This document shows positions 12,890 through 25,500 of a stretch of 64,000 nt of DNA, piece after piece. The notes beneath the pieces are model-generated. The model was not told where the DNA came from, searched no databases, and saw only the letters and a program-made list of their open reading frames with translations. The position numbers were made by a program, and so were the translations under genes. The stretch spans positions 44,016,699 to 44,080,698 of the forward strand of contig NC_074718.1 in the NCBI RefSeq assembly GCF_947242115.1, read 5' to 3'. This DNA comes from Biomphalaria glabrata. Its lineage: Eukaryota > Mollusca > Gastropoda > Planorbidae. The first letter of the stretch is position 1; the number at the start of each line of letters is the position of its first letter.

Positions 12890-12990
12890 ATGTTGATCAA
12901 CGACCTTAACTCTGCTAAGTCATTGGTTTTCCTGGCTGATTCAGGCAACCCGTTCCATTCTCTGACCTGTCACTTGCAACAGAAGAAAGA
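12890..12990 (-). mobile_element. LINE 3'-end fragment (WNGLPE family)
   Basis: On the minus strand this reads approximately REWNGLPESARKTNDLAEL, the C-terminal reverse-transcriptase tail also seen at 17210-17345, 24605-24770 and 44985-45130. Confidence 0.65.
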
Positions 12991-13414
12991 AACTAGGTGA
13001 CGCGTGATAGCATTAAAAATAACTTTTTATTAAATGTGAAATTTGAAGTTGAATCCAGATTCTCAGCCATAAGAAGGTGTCAAACCTAAAATATATAATG
13101 TCAGAATATTATTAGAATATATTTTTAATTGTCCAAATTTCTAAAATGTTTTGGTTAGAATAATGCAATGTCTTAAAATAAAGTGTAAAATGAAAGTTGA
13201 CCTGTTATTGTGGGCAATAGTAATGAGGGGTTCATGTGTCCAGCACAACAAAGAATTGCCTTTACGTTTCCCGTATATATATTCAGGAATCAATTTAGAG
13301 CTATGAGGACTGAATAGAGTCCTGTTAACACAGAATCTCACCCTTCACCAGGATACCAACTCAAATAAAGCCAAGCTATTGACGAGTTTATTCTATACAT
13401 TGCTTTTGTATTTC

Positions 13415-13535
13415 TATTTAGTGCTCATTGCGCTGTGGTTCAATCTCTATTCTGTACATATTAGGGGAAGGTGTCTAGGAGGTTTTTCATGCCGGATGCT
13501 CAGTAAATACAACTCAGCTTGAGTCCGATTTTTTA
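13415..13535 (-). repeat. SINE family D fragment
   Basis: Reverse-strand similarity to the 48215-48455 SINE body: GAGTTGTATTTACTGAGC, an AAACCTCCTAGACACC segment and AGATTGAACCACAGCGC. Confidence 0.55.
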
Positions 13536-13539
13536 TTTC

Positions 13540-14940
13540 TGTAAATGCAACGTTTAGAGACGTGGCGCTGATATAGTGTGACTATAGAGGGACTGGTCAC
13601 TACTAGTGTGTCGCGAATGCGTAGAATGCTGGGTTCGTGCTTCCTGGAGTACTCATGACACGTGACAAACATAGATACTACAAATTGACGTCCGTTTCAG
13701 CAGACAGAACATAAAGTTTATTTGACAACAATAATAATAATACTGCACTCCTTGTTAGTTACACAAGTCAAGAAATAATAAACAATCCTATCCGCATAAC
13801 AGCAGTATCAAGAATATCCAATACGTTAAACTCTCCAGAGTAGATTACAAATCACGTCCGCATCTCAGCGGGTAACACTGTACAGAATAATACAGAATAA
13901 CTGATAGAAATACATGTCTCAAAAAGACCACTGGCATCAAGTGCCCAAAAGTTACTATCTAACTGAAATTACTACTCGACTTTTCTAAGTCGCTACTGTC
14001 CGTCCCGGACCAAAATATACTACTTGACCGCCCGGTCTAAAGGATACCACTTGACTGAACTCTGAGTCAACTTTATTTAGTCTCCTTCCTGCTTTCTACA
14101 TCCGGAATTCCACGTGTCTTTTAACTTCTTGACATGACGTGAACATTAAATCAAGCAATGTCAACTGAGACTGTGACAATTTCCATGTCTACGTTGAGAT
14201 TCGAACTCAGGCCCCCATGTTAGGTAGTGTTGATGGTCTGTTTGTTGAGATTCTAGATGTTGATGTTGCATGAGAGTTCGTTGAAGACACAACAACAGAT
14301 TGAACAATGAAATATTTGATAACTCAGGCTGATAACTTTAAACAATTGAATGAATAATAAAAGGGGCACAGTCGTGTCGTCCTCTAAGGCGTCTTGTCCT
14401 TTACTCTCTCTAGTTCGTAATCCTACTTTTTAATTACTCGTCACGTCACTAAGGAAAAACCCGATTAAACTCAACTTCTACGCGCCATGTGTCATTACAG
14501 TAGCCAAGCGGTTTCTGCCACCCAGCCACATCTATCAAACTACTCATGCTATCGTTCAGTTGTTTATAACTTTAAATTGAAACGTAAACATTGATTTTAA
14601 CATCATTAGCGTCAGGTGTTCATTTGACTATGTGGACACCTTATGCCTAACCTGCTGGCTCTAACTAGTGTCATGTTAAGAATCTGTTGTTAATATTTAA
14701 AAGCCGTTTTTGAACTCCAGAATTGACACCTTTCATGTTCGCACCATTTATCATAAACTTGTCCACGAATATTTCAACATTTAATTCAAGCTTCTCCAGC
14801 TGATTCACGAGTACATTGCGTCCTGTCCAGTTGAACTTTCCACAGGAAGAAACTTAAAACGTTTATGTACAACCACTGGCTCTTTCGCATTAACCCTTAT
14901 CTGAGAGATACCGATGACATCGGCTCGTTGTGACCTAAGT
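13540..14940. other. Unassigned spacer
   Basis: Less AT-biased than its surroundings, with a possible tRNA-like B box remnant near 14185-14210 (minus strand). No gene or classified repeat could be supported. Confidence 0.35.
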
Positions 14941-14944
14941 CACA

Positions 14945-15612
14945 GTTGAAGACAATCTACATCCTAGTCCAAACGTCTAGAGATGGAAGCGGGCAGGATG
15001 TGAACCCGGGACCAGGGCCGGTCCTAGCAATTGCGGGGCCCTATGCGAAACTGATCGCGCGGGGCCTAGTCTGGGTGGGAATAAGGATAATAAGTGAAAA
15101 TTAAGATTTTGTTTTAGAAAATAAATTCGGCTTTGCATTTTGTTCATGCGATCAAGTTAACTTTACTTTACGAATCTTGCAACCTATGGCATATTTATAT
15201 GCCAGTGACTATAAAAGTAACTAAGGTATTGGAACTTCCGGTTAAGGGGAAAATTCCTCCGATTATCACATTTTATTACATGAAAGCTGACAATGGCTTT
15301 TTTTTTTTTTTTTTTTATCGCGCTTAGGATTGGTGTTTTCCGTAATGAATGACACCCACAAATGTTAATTTTGTCTTTTTTTTTTGAGGTGATTTGTATG
15401 AGTATTCAAGAAATTTTAATAAGTGCAGGACATTTCCAGGAATTTTTCGTACATATTTTTCAATTAATAAATACACATAGAATTAGCGAGGGGCCTATGA
15501 AAGGCGGGGCCCATTGTGACCGCATAGGTTGCAGTGGCCTAAGACCGGCCCTGCCCGGGACCATCAAGACAACCAAACGACAGTACAGCACGCATACTGC
15601 ACATGCAGACAG
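14945..15612 (-). repeat. SINE family B copy split by a hAT MITE
   Basis: Left piece 14945-15012 (CTAGTCCAAACGTC, GCGGGCAGGATGTGAACCC) and right piece 15554-15612 (CCATCAAGACAACC, ACAGTACAGCACGC) together form one SINE of the 8935-9112 family. The 541-bp hAT element sits between them with its target duplication inside the B-box region. Confidence 0.8.
15013..15553 (+). mobile_element. hAT-type MITE, CAGGGCCGG family, copy 2 (intact ends)
   Basis: Starts CAGGGCCGGTCCTAG and ends CTAAGACCGGCCCTG, near-perfect inverted ends, with the exact 8-bp target duplication CCCGGGAC at 15005-15012 and 15554-15561. No transposase frame, so non-autonomous. Internal sequence matches 4664-5336. The clean ends imply it is younger than copy 1 and younger than the SINE it interrupts. 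Confidence 0.93.
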
Positions 15613-16329
15613 ACTAAAAAAAAAAACATTACACTGGCAAGTCTCCATTTTTTTTTTCACTCGTCAAAGTCGTTTGATGCATGTAAAGAAAGTCATCGTT
15701 GTTTGTCTTGATTATTGGAAATGCCAAAAGAAGGAAAACTTGGAGATAGTCATCTGTGTACCCACCAATTTCATCTACTCTGTAAACTTGTGTTAGCGTC
15801 TCTAGTCAATACAAGATGATCTTCCCGCGCCTGTGATTGTTGTTGTTAAGGAAAGCCATTATTGATGGAAGGGGAAGACACCCGTCCCCAATTATCGATC
15901 GGTAGCAGACGGGAACGTCAAGCAATCGGTATTGTCTCCCTTTCGACCCTTGCCGGTTGTACGCTTTCCAAATGTGTTCGTTTGACTCGACCCTAGACAG
16001 CAGCACTGGCCATCGTGGTAAGCTAACTTCATTAGAACATGTTACACGTCTAACCCGTAAAGATTAGATTAGAATTGTCTGGCGTGAAAAATAAATGGGT
16101 CATAATTAATTATTGAAAACTTTGTTTCAGTGCTTCTTTTCACGTGCGCCATTTATAAATGTTATTTACTTTCATTTATTGAGAATACCGTACTAGATTT
16201 ATCTCTCGGTAACCTCATGCAGTTTGTCACTGTTAGTGTCATAAATGAATATTTACAATTGCTACTTCCGCCACTGGTCTATAAGTCAATGATTGGAACC
16301 TATCGAAATAAAAGTATATATATAGTTCG

Positions 16330-16680
16330 CCCATCGTGGTTCGATGATGACCACTTTGTCATCCAGGGGGGCTGAGGGCTTTGCACTGGGGTTTTATGCC
16401 TCCTCATGTGGCTGGTGAGACCTATAAAAGTAAAGAGATTACTGCGAACAACTGGGTTAATCAAATACAAGATTACTGCGAACAATCAAATAAACACATT
16501 TGAGGCCCAAAAGAAGAGCCCTTGCAGAAGACGGAAACAAAACCTAAATAGACCCCCGTTGGACAACGGTTTTGCCTGCATCCGATGTGGAAAAATATGC
16601 GTCTCAATTGGTTTGCATGGTCACTGCACTCATTCTTAATCTTTGGAATTGAAGACATATAGCAATTATTGAACATAATT
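16330..16680 (+). mobile_element. LINE ORF2 C-terminal fragment (zinc-knuckle end)
   Basis: The plus-strand frame ending near 16639 reads RRRKQNLNRPPLDNGFAC then IRCGKICVSIGLHGHCTH and a stop. This is the CxxCx(n)SxIGLxxH tail found at the end of many LINE reverse-transcriptase proteins. It is followed by a CTTTGGAATTGAAGAC tail like that of the 29110 LINE. Upstream 16330-16495 is decayed LINE sequence. Confidence 0.65.
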
Positions 16681-16734
16681 TTTTTCACACATACACCTGA
16701 GATGAACTCCAATTGGTATCAAGGCTGAAAGGAT

Positions 16735-17175
16735 TAGTCCTCCCGTAGAGCCTTGGCGAGAAATTCTGCTGTTAGGCGTAGTGCCTTTAAGCTCCCATAC
16801 AGGTCAAGTGACTCTGCAGAAAAACTATCCCGCAGCTTTCAGAGCTGCGGACACTCTTGCTAGAGATGCGCCTCTGTTTCCACCGACTCTCCACAGTGTC
16901 GGCAACGGGCATCAAAATTTGGCCGGAACCGGGCAAAGTAAGCATCAACAGGACAGTGCCCCTTCTACACTGCCCAATGATTGATTGTTTTGACCTGTTT
17001 AGCCTCCACCATGGATCGTCGCGGTCCGGGCGACGCAAATGCTGCCAGACTCCACGGACTTTGTTGGAGCCAGGATTTCAACCACTTGTCATGTACCCAC
17101 TCTCGGATTAATGTTGTAGCTTGGTTAAACGTACTTGGGGCTTCGAAATCACACATACACAGACTTTCAGACAAA
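16735..17175 (-). mobile_element. LINE reverse-transcriptase/RNase H region remnant
   Basis: Minus-strand frames read HDKWLKSWLQQSPWSLA, then NRSKQSIIGQCRRGTVLL, then CRHCGESVET-like and LQ-CPQ-like segments across shifted frames. This resembles the region after RNase H in non-LTR retrotransposon ORFs, where GQLRTGHCP and CRxCGExxET motifs are usual. It is broken and points opposite to its LINE-derived neighbours. Confidence 0.55.
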
Positions 17176-17199
17176 TGTTTCGTGTTCTTGGCAAAAAAA

Positions 17200-17345
17200 A
17201 AAGATAATCACATTGATCTTATTCCTTACGCTAGAACTAATTCTTACAAGTGCTTCTTCTTCCCTAGAGTCATTAGAGAATGGAATATGTTGCCTGAATC
17301 AGCCAGGATCAGCCCTTTTAACGTCTGTAAAATATAAGATAAGAT
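17200..17345 (+). mobile_element. LINE 3'-end fragment (WNGLPE family)
   Basis: The plus-strand frame reads LIPYARTNSYKCFFFP then RVIREWNMLPESARI and a stop, ending in an ATAAGATAAGAT tail. Same family as 12890, 24598 and 44985. Confidence 0.7.
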
Positions 17346-17479
17346 CTAAGGATAATCGCTAACATTCACTCTGACAATTATTTGGATCTATATGAGATTT
17401 AGATCCAGATCTGTGAAGATGTAAACCTAAATAAATAAAAAAGCTGAAACATAGTAGGTCAAAGAAATAACAGGTTAAA

Positions 17480-17578
17480 CTTTCGTATTTGACCGTTCAG
17501 AGCAGCGAGTAGGGTTTGAACTTGGAACCATCGTGTATGCATATTGAAGCGCATGCTTACGACCAGGATGCCATATAG
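17480..17578 (-). repeat. Diverged tRNA-SINE head
   Basis: On the minus strand, ATGGCATCCTGGTCGTAAGC then GGTTCCAAGTTCAAACCC preserve the A- and B-box arrangement of SINE family B. The body is not recognisable. Confidence 0.55.
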
Positions 17579-17630
17579 ATAGCCTACTCTTATCATGAAA
17601 AGATATATATTAATATGACCTACCTATTTC

Positions 17631-17632
<2 letters not shown>

Positions 17633-17671
<39 letters not shown>
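17633..17671. repeat. (CT)n microsatellite
   Basis: An uninterrupted CT dinucleotide run of about 19 repeats. Confidence 0.95.
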
Positions 17672-17673
<2 letters not shown>

Positions 17674-17699
17674 CATTCAATTAGATCTATACATTGAAG

Positions 17700-18865
17700 C
17701 TTATTTATCATTCTTTCCATTACATATATGTAAGCCTAGGCCTACTGCCTTGTATAGTTATCAAAATCGCACATCACTTGAAGATGCTAGATGTATGTCA
17801 CTACTGAGTATTGTAAACTTCACTTTTACTCTACCCCCTCCGACCACAAACCCGGTTCTTTGAAGCGCCTTTGCATGCGAGGTGAAATGACAACTAAATA
17901 TTTAGTCTTATTTATCGACTTTCGATGGTAAGCTAGTGACAGCTATTTCTAGCTCTGGCACAAACAAAAATCTATTGTCAGCAGAAGATTTTCCTAGATC
18001 TTGAAGTAATGGGAGGTGACTGCCACCATGTAACGCTCATTGACATACTGTTGAACAAGACTTGATTGCCTCACAGTGACGTAATCTAAATCAATAAGAG
18101 CTAGCTATGGTAAAGACATGCCAAGGGACCGTTGGATTAAAAGACAACCCTAAAACCAAACGTTTTGCATTTATGGAATTTCAAACTTAAAGTTACTCGT
18201 AGTAAAAGGGAGGGGGGTGAGGCGGGGTAAAAAAATGTTTTAATCTAACATTCATTAGTTATTAAGAGCAAAATAATGGGCCTAAGATATAGAGGGGGAA
18301 ATGGTCTTTTTAAATTTTTAAATATTTTTTTTTAGTTGTTTTTTTCCGTAACTTATTCAGTATAACTATTATATTTTAAGTTCAGAAGACGTTTAGACTA
18401 GAAGTGACCTAAATCAGGCAGGGAAAAAACAACAATGACATATTTGACTTCAAGTTTCTATTTTGTCCTATTGATTGAGAATCCTCTAGTCTAGGCTTTT
18501 TTTTTTTTTTGTCCATATGGCAAAAAAAAAAAAAGTGTTTTTGTTAGTCGGCGTGAATGGGTTAATTGGGGAGATTTGTAAAACGTGTCTGCTCATTACT
18601 ATATGGGCCTACTGCTTAGTGTAATAGTATAAACTGTAAACAGTCATTGGTAAAGAGTGTTTGAATGTTTCACTTTATGTCCACCAGTCAAGTGGTTGGT
18701 GTCACCACGTCCAGCGTCCTTCAACAACCTCAGGGGACCAAATCGATGAGAATACAAAGGTCGTCTAGTGTGCCAGGCGTTACTTGTTGTACCATTGAAT
18801 GGTGGGACTTACGAAAACCCAAGAATCCGAAATAAAAAAGGATCGCTTTTTAAAAAAATTATTAA
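17700..18865. other. Spacer upstream of the carboxypeptidase, nothing recognised
   Basis: No coding or repeat signature was recognised apart from T and A homopolymers near 18500-18535. A signal-peptide exon for the downstream carboxypeptidase is expected somewhere upstream of 20123 but was not identified. Confidence 0.35.
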
Positions 18866-18990
18866 ATGTTTCGAATGTTCCCTCAGATTTAAAAGATGAT
18901 TTACATTCTAGCCCAAACCGCCCGCAGAACAGAGGGGACCATATCGAATGACAGTCCAGAGCGCATATTACAAGACCAGGCAGACAATGG
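18866..18990 (-). repeat. SINE family B, diverged copy
   Basis: Shares AATGTTTCGAATGTTCCCTC, a CTAGCCCAAACCGCCCGCAG segment and GACAGTCCAGAGCGCAT with 8935-9112. The B-box region carries a deletion. Confidence 0.7.
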
Positions 18991-19179
18991 ATAATTGGTG
19001 GCGGTCTTGTTTTTTTTTCTCTTTTGCCTTTTTAAAAGACCAAATGAAACTCGATACAGTAGTTGTCACAAAATAGTCTACATCACTACCTATATAATAA
19101 TAATATGTCTTGTCTTCGAGTCAGAAAATTAACTAATTACGTTGTATTTGTACATTTGATTATTATTTCATTAGGACTG

Positions 19180-19356
19180 AATGGACCTCATTCACCAATC
19201 GTAAACAAACAACATTTTGCCACGTGGTTCTCTATATCTTCAATACAAATTACGCAATTCATAAAGGCTGTCACGTGATACGTAATTTTCATTGTTTTAT
19301 CAATATTATCACGTGGCTAAATTTTGTTTGTTTACGATTGGTGAATGAGGTCCATT
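19180..19356. mobile_element. Palindromic MITE with about 48-bp inverted ends
   Basis: The left arm AATGGACCTCATTCACCAAT, continuing through CGTAAACAAACA to GCCACGTGG, is mirrored by the right arm CCACGTGG to GGTGAATGAGGTCCATT with only a few mismatches. The 177-bp unit has no coding capacity. A target duplication could not be fixed because the symmetry runs to the edge. Confidence 0.75.
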
Positions 19357-19589
19357 GGTGTTTCAGGCGCAAACTCTAGGACAATTTTACTCTCAAGAGC
19401 AATATAAAATTGATAGCCTATATATTTAGAAATCCATGTCAGTGCTGTTCGTTTGAAAAGTATTCTAATAACTGAAGGGAGGCAACTCAACCAGATATAG
19501 ATGTTCATGTACACGGAGACATCACACAAATCGTTCTCTCTCTCTAATGTCAACATCCTTCCTAGTCTAGTCACTAATAGTGCGCACCT

Positions 19590-19900
19590 TCTGCACTAGC
19601 ATGGATGGCGGTGTGCATGGCGGGGTTATAACAGTATATAACTTATTGTAAGGCATTATGCTGCCGTTGGGTAACTCAGATTTATATCCTCCCGCATTGG
19701 GCGCCTAGCTGTCATTATTGTCTGCGGCCTCTTCCCAGCTGGGGTCCACTGCCCTGGGATTCTCCATGTCCATCTTCAAGTTAAACGAGGTCGTCCCTGT
19801 TTGCATCTCCTCGTATCGACCAGCATGTTGCTACTCTTGGGATGCGCGATTCATTCCGTAGGATGACATGTAGGGCAGGCATCTATTCTATTTATTTATT
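19590..19900. other. GC-richer block of unknown origin
   Basis: Composition differs from the AT-rich surroundings, and the minus strand has broken frames (for example DMENPRAVDPSWEEA). It resembles decayed interspersed repeat sequence, but no family could be named. Confidence 0.3.
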
Positions 19901-20122
19901 GTTTTCTGAATTTGATCAACTGATGTCTGAAGCATAAATCTGATTTACTTGTTAGTGCTGCTCGGCGGGTCTTTAACCTTAAAGTGCTAAGCTTTTTTTA
20001 CAATGAGTGCATACAAAATGGAAATTACAATTCTAGTGTTAAGAGGCTAAACTACCACACGCATCTAAAGGGTTAAAGAATAAAAGCAACCATAGCTCTC
20101 ACTATTTTTTTTTTTTTACAAG

Positions 20123-22545
20123 GTGAATTGAAGGAACTAAACATGTCTGCGTGTGAGCAGACGACAGAGAACTGTGAACTCAAGGCTTGGCAGCCATTAC
20201 TGTTGTCTCAGATGCTACTTAAAGGACGGTCGCCGGAAGAAGGTAGGCTCAAGAGAATATGCACGTCTTAAAGCAAGACATATATAGGCCAGGGTTAGAC
20301 AGCTCTATTCAATTACTTTGACATTTTACAACGTAACTTGAGCCCTTATCACACACACTGGCGGATCCAGGGGGGGGCGGTAGGGGCGATCGCCCCCCCC
20401 CCCCTCGGCCGGGGGGGCGGACGAATTTTAGTATAGAATTCACACAATTTGTATACGAATTCATTACTTATGTTAATAATATATACTAATTATTTATATT
20501 TCAACCTATTTTTAGATTATTTCGCCCCCCCTCTAGTATGTTGGCCGATTTGGTGGGGTCGGAAGGGGGCGATGGTATCAATCCCGCCCCCCCCCCCACC
20601 ATAAACTTTTGATTGGGGGGGGCGGTCCAATTTCTTTGTAGAAATCACAGCTTGCTAACAGAATCAATTAAATATCTATGTGATTAAAACTTGTTATTGA
20701 TATTTTAACCGATCTTTGTATTATGTCGTTCCCTGTTTGCCAATTTATCTCTACTGCCCTTCCCACCTAAACCTTTTGAGGGGGGGGGGCGGTCCTACTT
20801 TAATGGAGAAATCATAGTTTTTGAACAAAATTAGTTGAATTAATATATAGATTTATATTATGTCGCTCGCCTTCTTGTATCTTGGCCGTTTCGGTGAGGT
20901 TGGGGGAGTGGGAAATTGCATGTACTGCCCTTCCCACTCTAGCCCTCTGAGTGGGGGGGGGGCGGTCCTATTTTTATGGAGAATCATAGTTTGTGAACAA
21001 AATTAGTTGAATATCTATATAATATAAACTATATATTGATATGTGAACTCATTGTATATTATGTCGTACCAGACTCTAATCTCAAATTATATCATTAGTA
21101 AAATTTAAATGAAAAAGGGTTGTACCAGGTGGGAGGGGCGATTCATGCAATCGCCTTTCCCACATCGGACAAACCAATACTTTTTCTTTTTGTATTACAG
21201 ATAGGAAATTACAAAACAAAAACATCTGACACTAATATAATTTATATATACTATAAATAAATTCTTATATCGAGTCGCCACACCCATATTCTTTAATGCC
21301 AAATACAATCTTTAGCAGCGAGGAGCGAGGATTAATCGTTTTCACTCTACCCCCCCCTCCCATTTCCAGACAGAGATTATGTAATTTCACATGAATTTAT
21401 CATAACTATTTTAAGAAAGACTTTGCATTCAAAAAATTAGAATTCAAACGAAATTTTTCAGTATAAGAGTCACGATTGAGATGAATTCTAAGCCCAAATC
21501 ATTTTTTCATAGTCGCCTTTTTCTAACCTTTACTCAATCTGATATTTTTCTAGTTAAATAAATTTGGGACTATAACTCACAATCATAGACATATATAAAT
21601 ATAGACTGGCCGAAGGAAGTAACTTCATGTAACTTGAAAACATGTATATCTATTGTATTCGGATTTCCGAATTATGAAAAATTGCACGATCTTCATTCTT
21701 AGAGATTAAACAAAACACCAGTGAACATATTGTACTACTTATATAGGTTATGACTGAAATAGATATGAATCCTTAACTTTTATACTGCTCATAAATGCTG
21801 TATAATAAAGTACACAAAATTGCAAGTCACAAATGTTCGTTTCATAAAACTCTTTAATCGGCCAGTCTATATGCTCACAATTTATACTTTGATTTTATTG
21901 AATATTATTTATCGAATAATTTTTTTTTGGGTGAGATCCTCAAAGCCAAAATCTAAATATGTGGGGTATCTTATCTTTTCAAGGAACAAATCGGATTTTT
22001 TGCAATGTATTAATTAAGGGCCTATAAATTCATATTAGAATATTTTTCCAGTACAACATTATTCAAAAGGTCCTTTTTTAATAGTATGAATAATGAGTTT
22101 TAGGTCAGGAGAATACGTTTCTTCTGTGAAGTATGCAAGAAAACTCTTTTGGCGGCGGGGCTTCGCCCCGAACTCCATTGATGAATAATGATCTGTAGAT
22201 GTCAGGAGAATGCGTTACTGCAATGAAGAATGCAACAAAACGCTTTTTGCGGCGGGGCTTCGCCCCGAACTCCATTGATGAATAATGAGTTGTAGATGTC
22301 AGGAGAATGCGTTTCTACAGTGAAGAATGCAAAAAAACGCTTTTGGCGTCGGGGCTTCGCCCCGAACTCCACTGATGAATAATGAGCTGTAAATGTCAGG
22401 AGAATACTTTTCTGCAGTGAAAAAAGCAAGAAAACGCTTTTGTCGTCGGGGCTTCGCCCCGAACTCCACTTGAAAACCTTATAGCGATGCCCCAGTTGTT
22501 TTGTTTTTCACCAAAGGTTGAGAAATGCTGCTTTTAAAAATTCTC

Positions 22546-22597
<52 letters not shown>

Positions 22598-25500
22598 GCA
22601 CGTTTATGCATAGGGTTAGGGTTTACTGGGCATTAGGGTTAGGGTTTGGAAAAAAATCGCCCCCCCCCACTCAAAAGTTCTGGATCCGCCAGTGACACAC
22701 ACACACACATATATATATATATACGTTTCTACTACTTTGATTCTGTTTTTAATCCATGAATTGCCGTAACCTCCTATAATCATGTTGACTTCTAATAACG
22801 TTTTGACTAGAAACTGCCTAAACAAGCCGGAGGAAACCTAACACTTAGAAGTGTTTAGCATGCACGAGTAGGCCTATCATTAAAACATGCGCAGGAAGTC
22901 ATTATCTTTTTTTTTTTTCTTTTTGAATGAACTTTTGATAAGATAAAGAAATAGTAGGGCTTTTATCTTCTTTATTCTCCGTCCTCCTTTCCGACCGGGT
23001 AAATAGAATGTTAAAAGACTTAGACTAAAAAAATAATAATTTAGGGCCTTAATCTCCCCTTCCTACGTTCAGGAAGTTTAAGGATAATCCCCTTTAACTC
23101 TCACTTAGTCTGTTGAACCGTTAAGACACCACGTGAGATTGGTCCACTATCTTTCTCCAATCCTCTATGTCTTTTGCCTTGGATTGAGTTTTATTCACTG
23201 GCAGGCCCCGTCCATTCTTTTATGTTGTCTTCTCGTCGCTTTCTTTGCCTCTTTTTTTTTATTTTCTGGTACTGTACCCTGAAGGAAGGTCAGGGGTAGA
23301 CTGGCTATATGGGCATTCGGGCAAACCCGGTGGGCCGGTACCCAAATGGGCCGGTAGGGTCACCTAAAGGTCCACATGAATTCCACTTTGGTACGTATTA
23401 AATTGTTAATGGCTTTATAACATTCTGTGAGCGTCGTGTTAAAAAGAAATCGTCTATAGACTCTACATTGTAGGTCCTAAATAGTCCTAATACTAATTTA
23501 ATTTAAGACATTTTCCAAAAGAATGTAATAGCCTACATCCGTAGAGAAGTGCAACTTGTAAGCTTCATCCTTTTAGGACCTACACACTTAGCGATGACAA
23601 AAGCAACATGGGGCCTTTATGTCTTATAAAGATATAGAGTATGTGTACAGTTATAGATACATTATTAAACTTAACATAACGATTTTGAGAACAGGTAAGC
23701 CTAGAATTGGAGGCCCATCGTATGATATACAATTTATGGGCCGGAATGTATAGACATGCCTTGGCCGATTTTGACACCCAGTCCACCCCTGAGGAAGGTG
23801 ATGCGGTCTTTGTAAGTGATACCCAGGATCTTTCTGTAGCATCGTACTTCCATTGCCAGGATAATAGATTGGTAAAAAAAAAATAGGCCTACTTGTACTT
23901 TTTGATGTTTTATTTATTTTATTTTTTTTTTCATTTTTTTTGTTGTTGTCTATTTGGTAGAGCGTTTTTTTTTTTAAATACTAAAGCAAATAAAAATCGT
24001 TCAAATAAGGACATTGTTTTAACGTGCTACATTTAACACACACACAAAAATGCTTATAGTGGTCATAATATAAACGTCTATAGAGTCTATAGAGGCTAAA
24101 GATTATAGTGGTCATTGTGTACAAGTACAAATCATGTGAGGGGGTGGTGATAACATGGCAGCACTGGGCGAAAGGCCTTCTAGACTAAGGTCACCTGCCA
24201 GGGCTGAAGAGTACCAGGATGGACTACAAGGGCCACATGTTCAGGGCCAAGGCGAACCACTTAATAGGAGGTACTCGGCTGTGGTCAAGCATGGAGAGGG
24301 ATGGACGCCGCCATGCAAGTATCTAGCCTTGGTTACACCAATTGAGATCAAGCTCGCAAAGACCTTCCTTCAGGGAACAGTACCAGGAAAAAGAAGAAGA
24401 GGCAGACAGAGAAAGCGATGGGGGGACAACATAAAAGAATGGACGGGCCTGCCATTGAAAGAGGTTCTAACTTTCTAAGGCAAAAGACAGAGAGGAATGG
24501 AGAAAGACGGATGACGAGTCATGCATGGTGCCGCAACGGTCCTATAGACTAAGGTAAAGGTAAAAGGTAAGGTGTACAAGTGTATAGAGATTTTAGAGAG
24601 TGTTTGAAGATAAAAGAAAAACATTCCTCGTCCCATATGCTAGGACAAATTTGTACAAATGCGCCTTCTTCCCTAGTGCTATTAGAGCATGGAATGGGTT
24701 GCCTGAGCTAGCCAGGAAAACCAGTGACTTGGCAGAATTTAAGTCATTGGTTAATATGCATGACTGAATGCATGACGCGTAGGACGTAATCATCTTCTTT
24801 TTTTGAGGTAACGTCTGTATTATATAAGATAAGAAGATAAGATAATTAAACAGTGTTAAATGTATACAAATCTAACATATCCTTTCAATGAAAACCATGG
24901 TATACCAACCCTTTTGATCTCTAATACTTTTTAAAAAAATGTATTCCCTACCTTTGCTCCATGCTTGAAATCGGGTTCAATTTATTAAAAAAAGAAGTCT
25001 ATAGGTGGGTACTACAAGAAGTATTGGAGGCGCGGGTTTCCCAATCAGAGGGTCCCGGATTTGAATCCTGATGAAGACTGGGGATTTTAATTTCTGGATG
25101 TTTAGGGCGCCTGCCTCTTGGTCCACCCAGCTCTATTGGGTACCTAAGCTGACATCAGTTGAGGAAATGTAAGGCGGTTAGTCGTTGTACTGGCCACTTG
25201 ACGGCCTCGTTAACCGTGGGCCACAGAAACAGATGACCTTTACATCATCTGCCCTACTGTCTGAAAGCGGAACTGCAAAAATTTGTAAACTCTGGAAACA
25301 TTGCATATTTTTCTATTTGGTCAATTTTCGAAATATGCGTATTTCAATAGTAAATTCAGAATTGCACATTATCGTCAATTTAAATAACTGTATTAAGCAA
25401 CGTTAAAAAAAAAAATCAAGTTTATTGTAAAAGATTTACTCATCCATTGATAAATTACTAAACTAAAACGTAAAATTGTTTTGTTTTCTCCAGTTCTGCT

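Noticed and set aside
16781-17111. Overlapping plus-strand frames suggesting a small gene
   Set aside because: They are antisense to a LINE remnant whose minus-strand reading shows reverse-transcriptase-type motifs.
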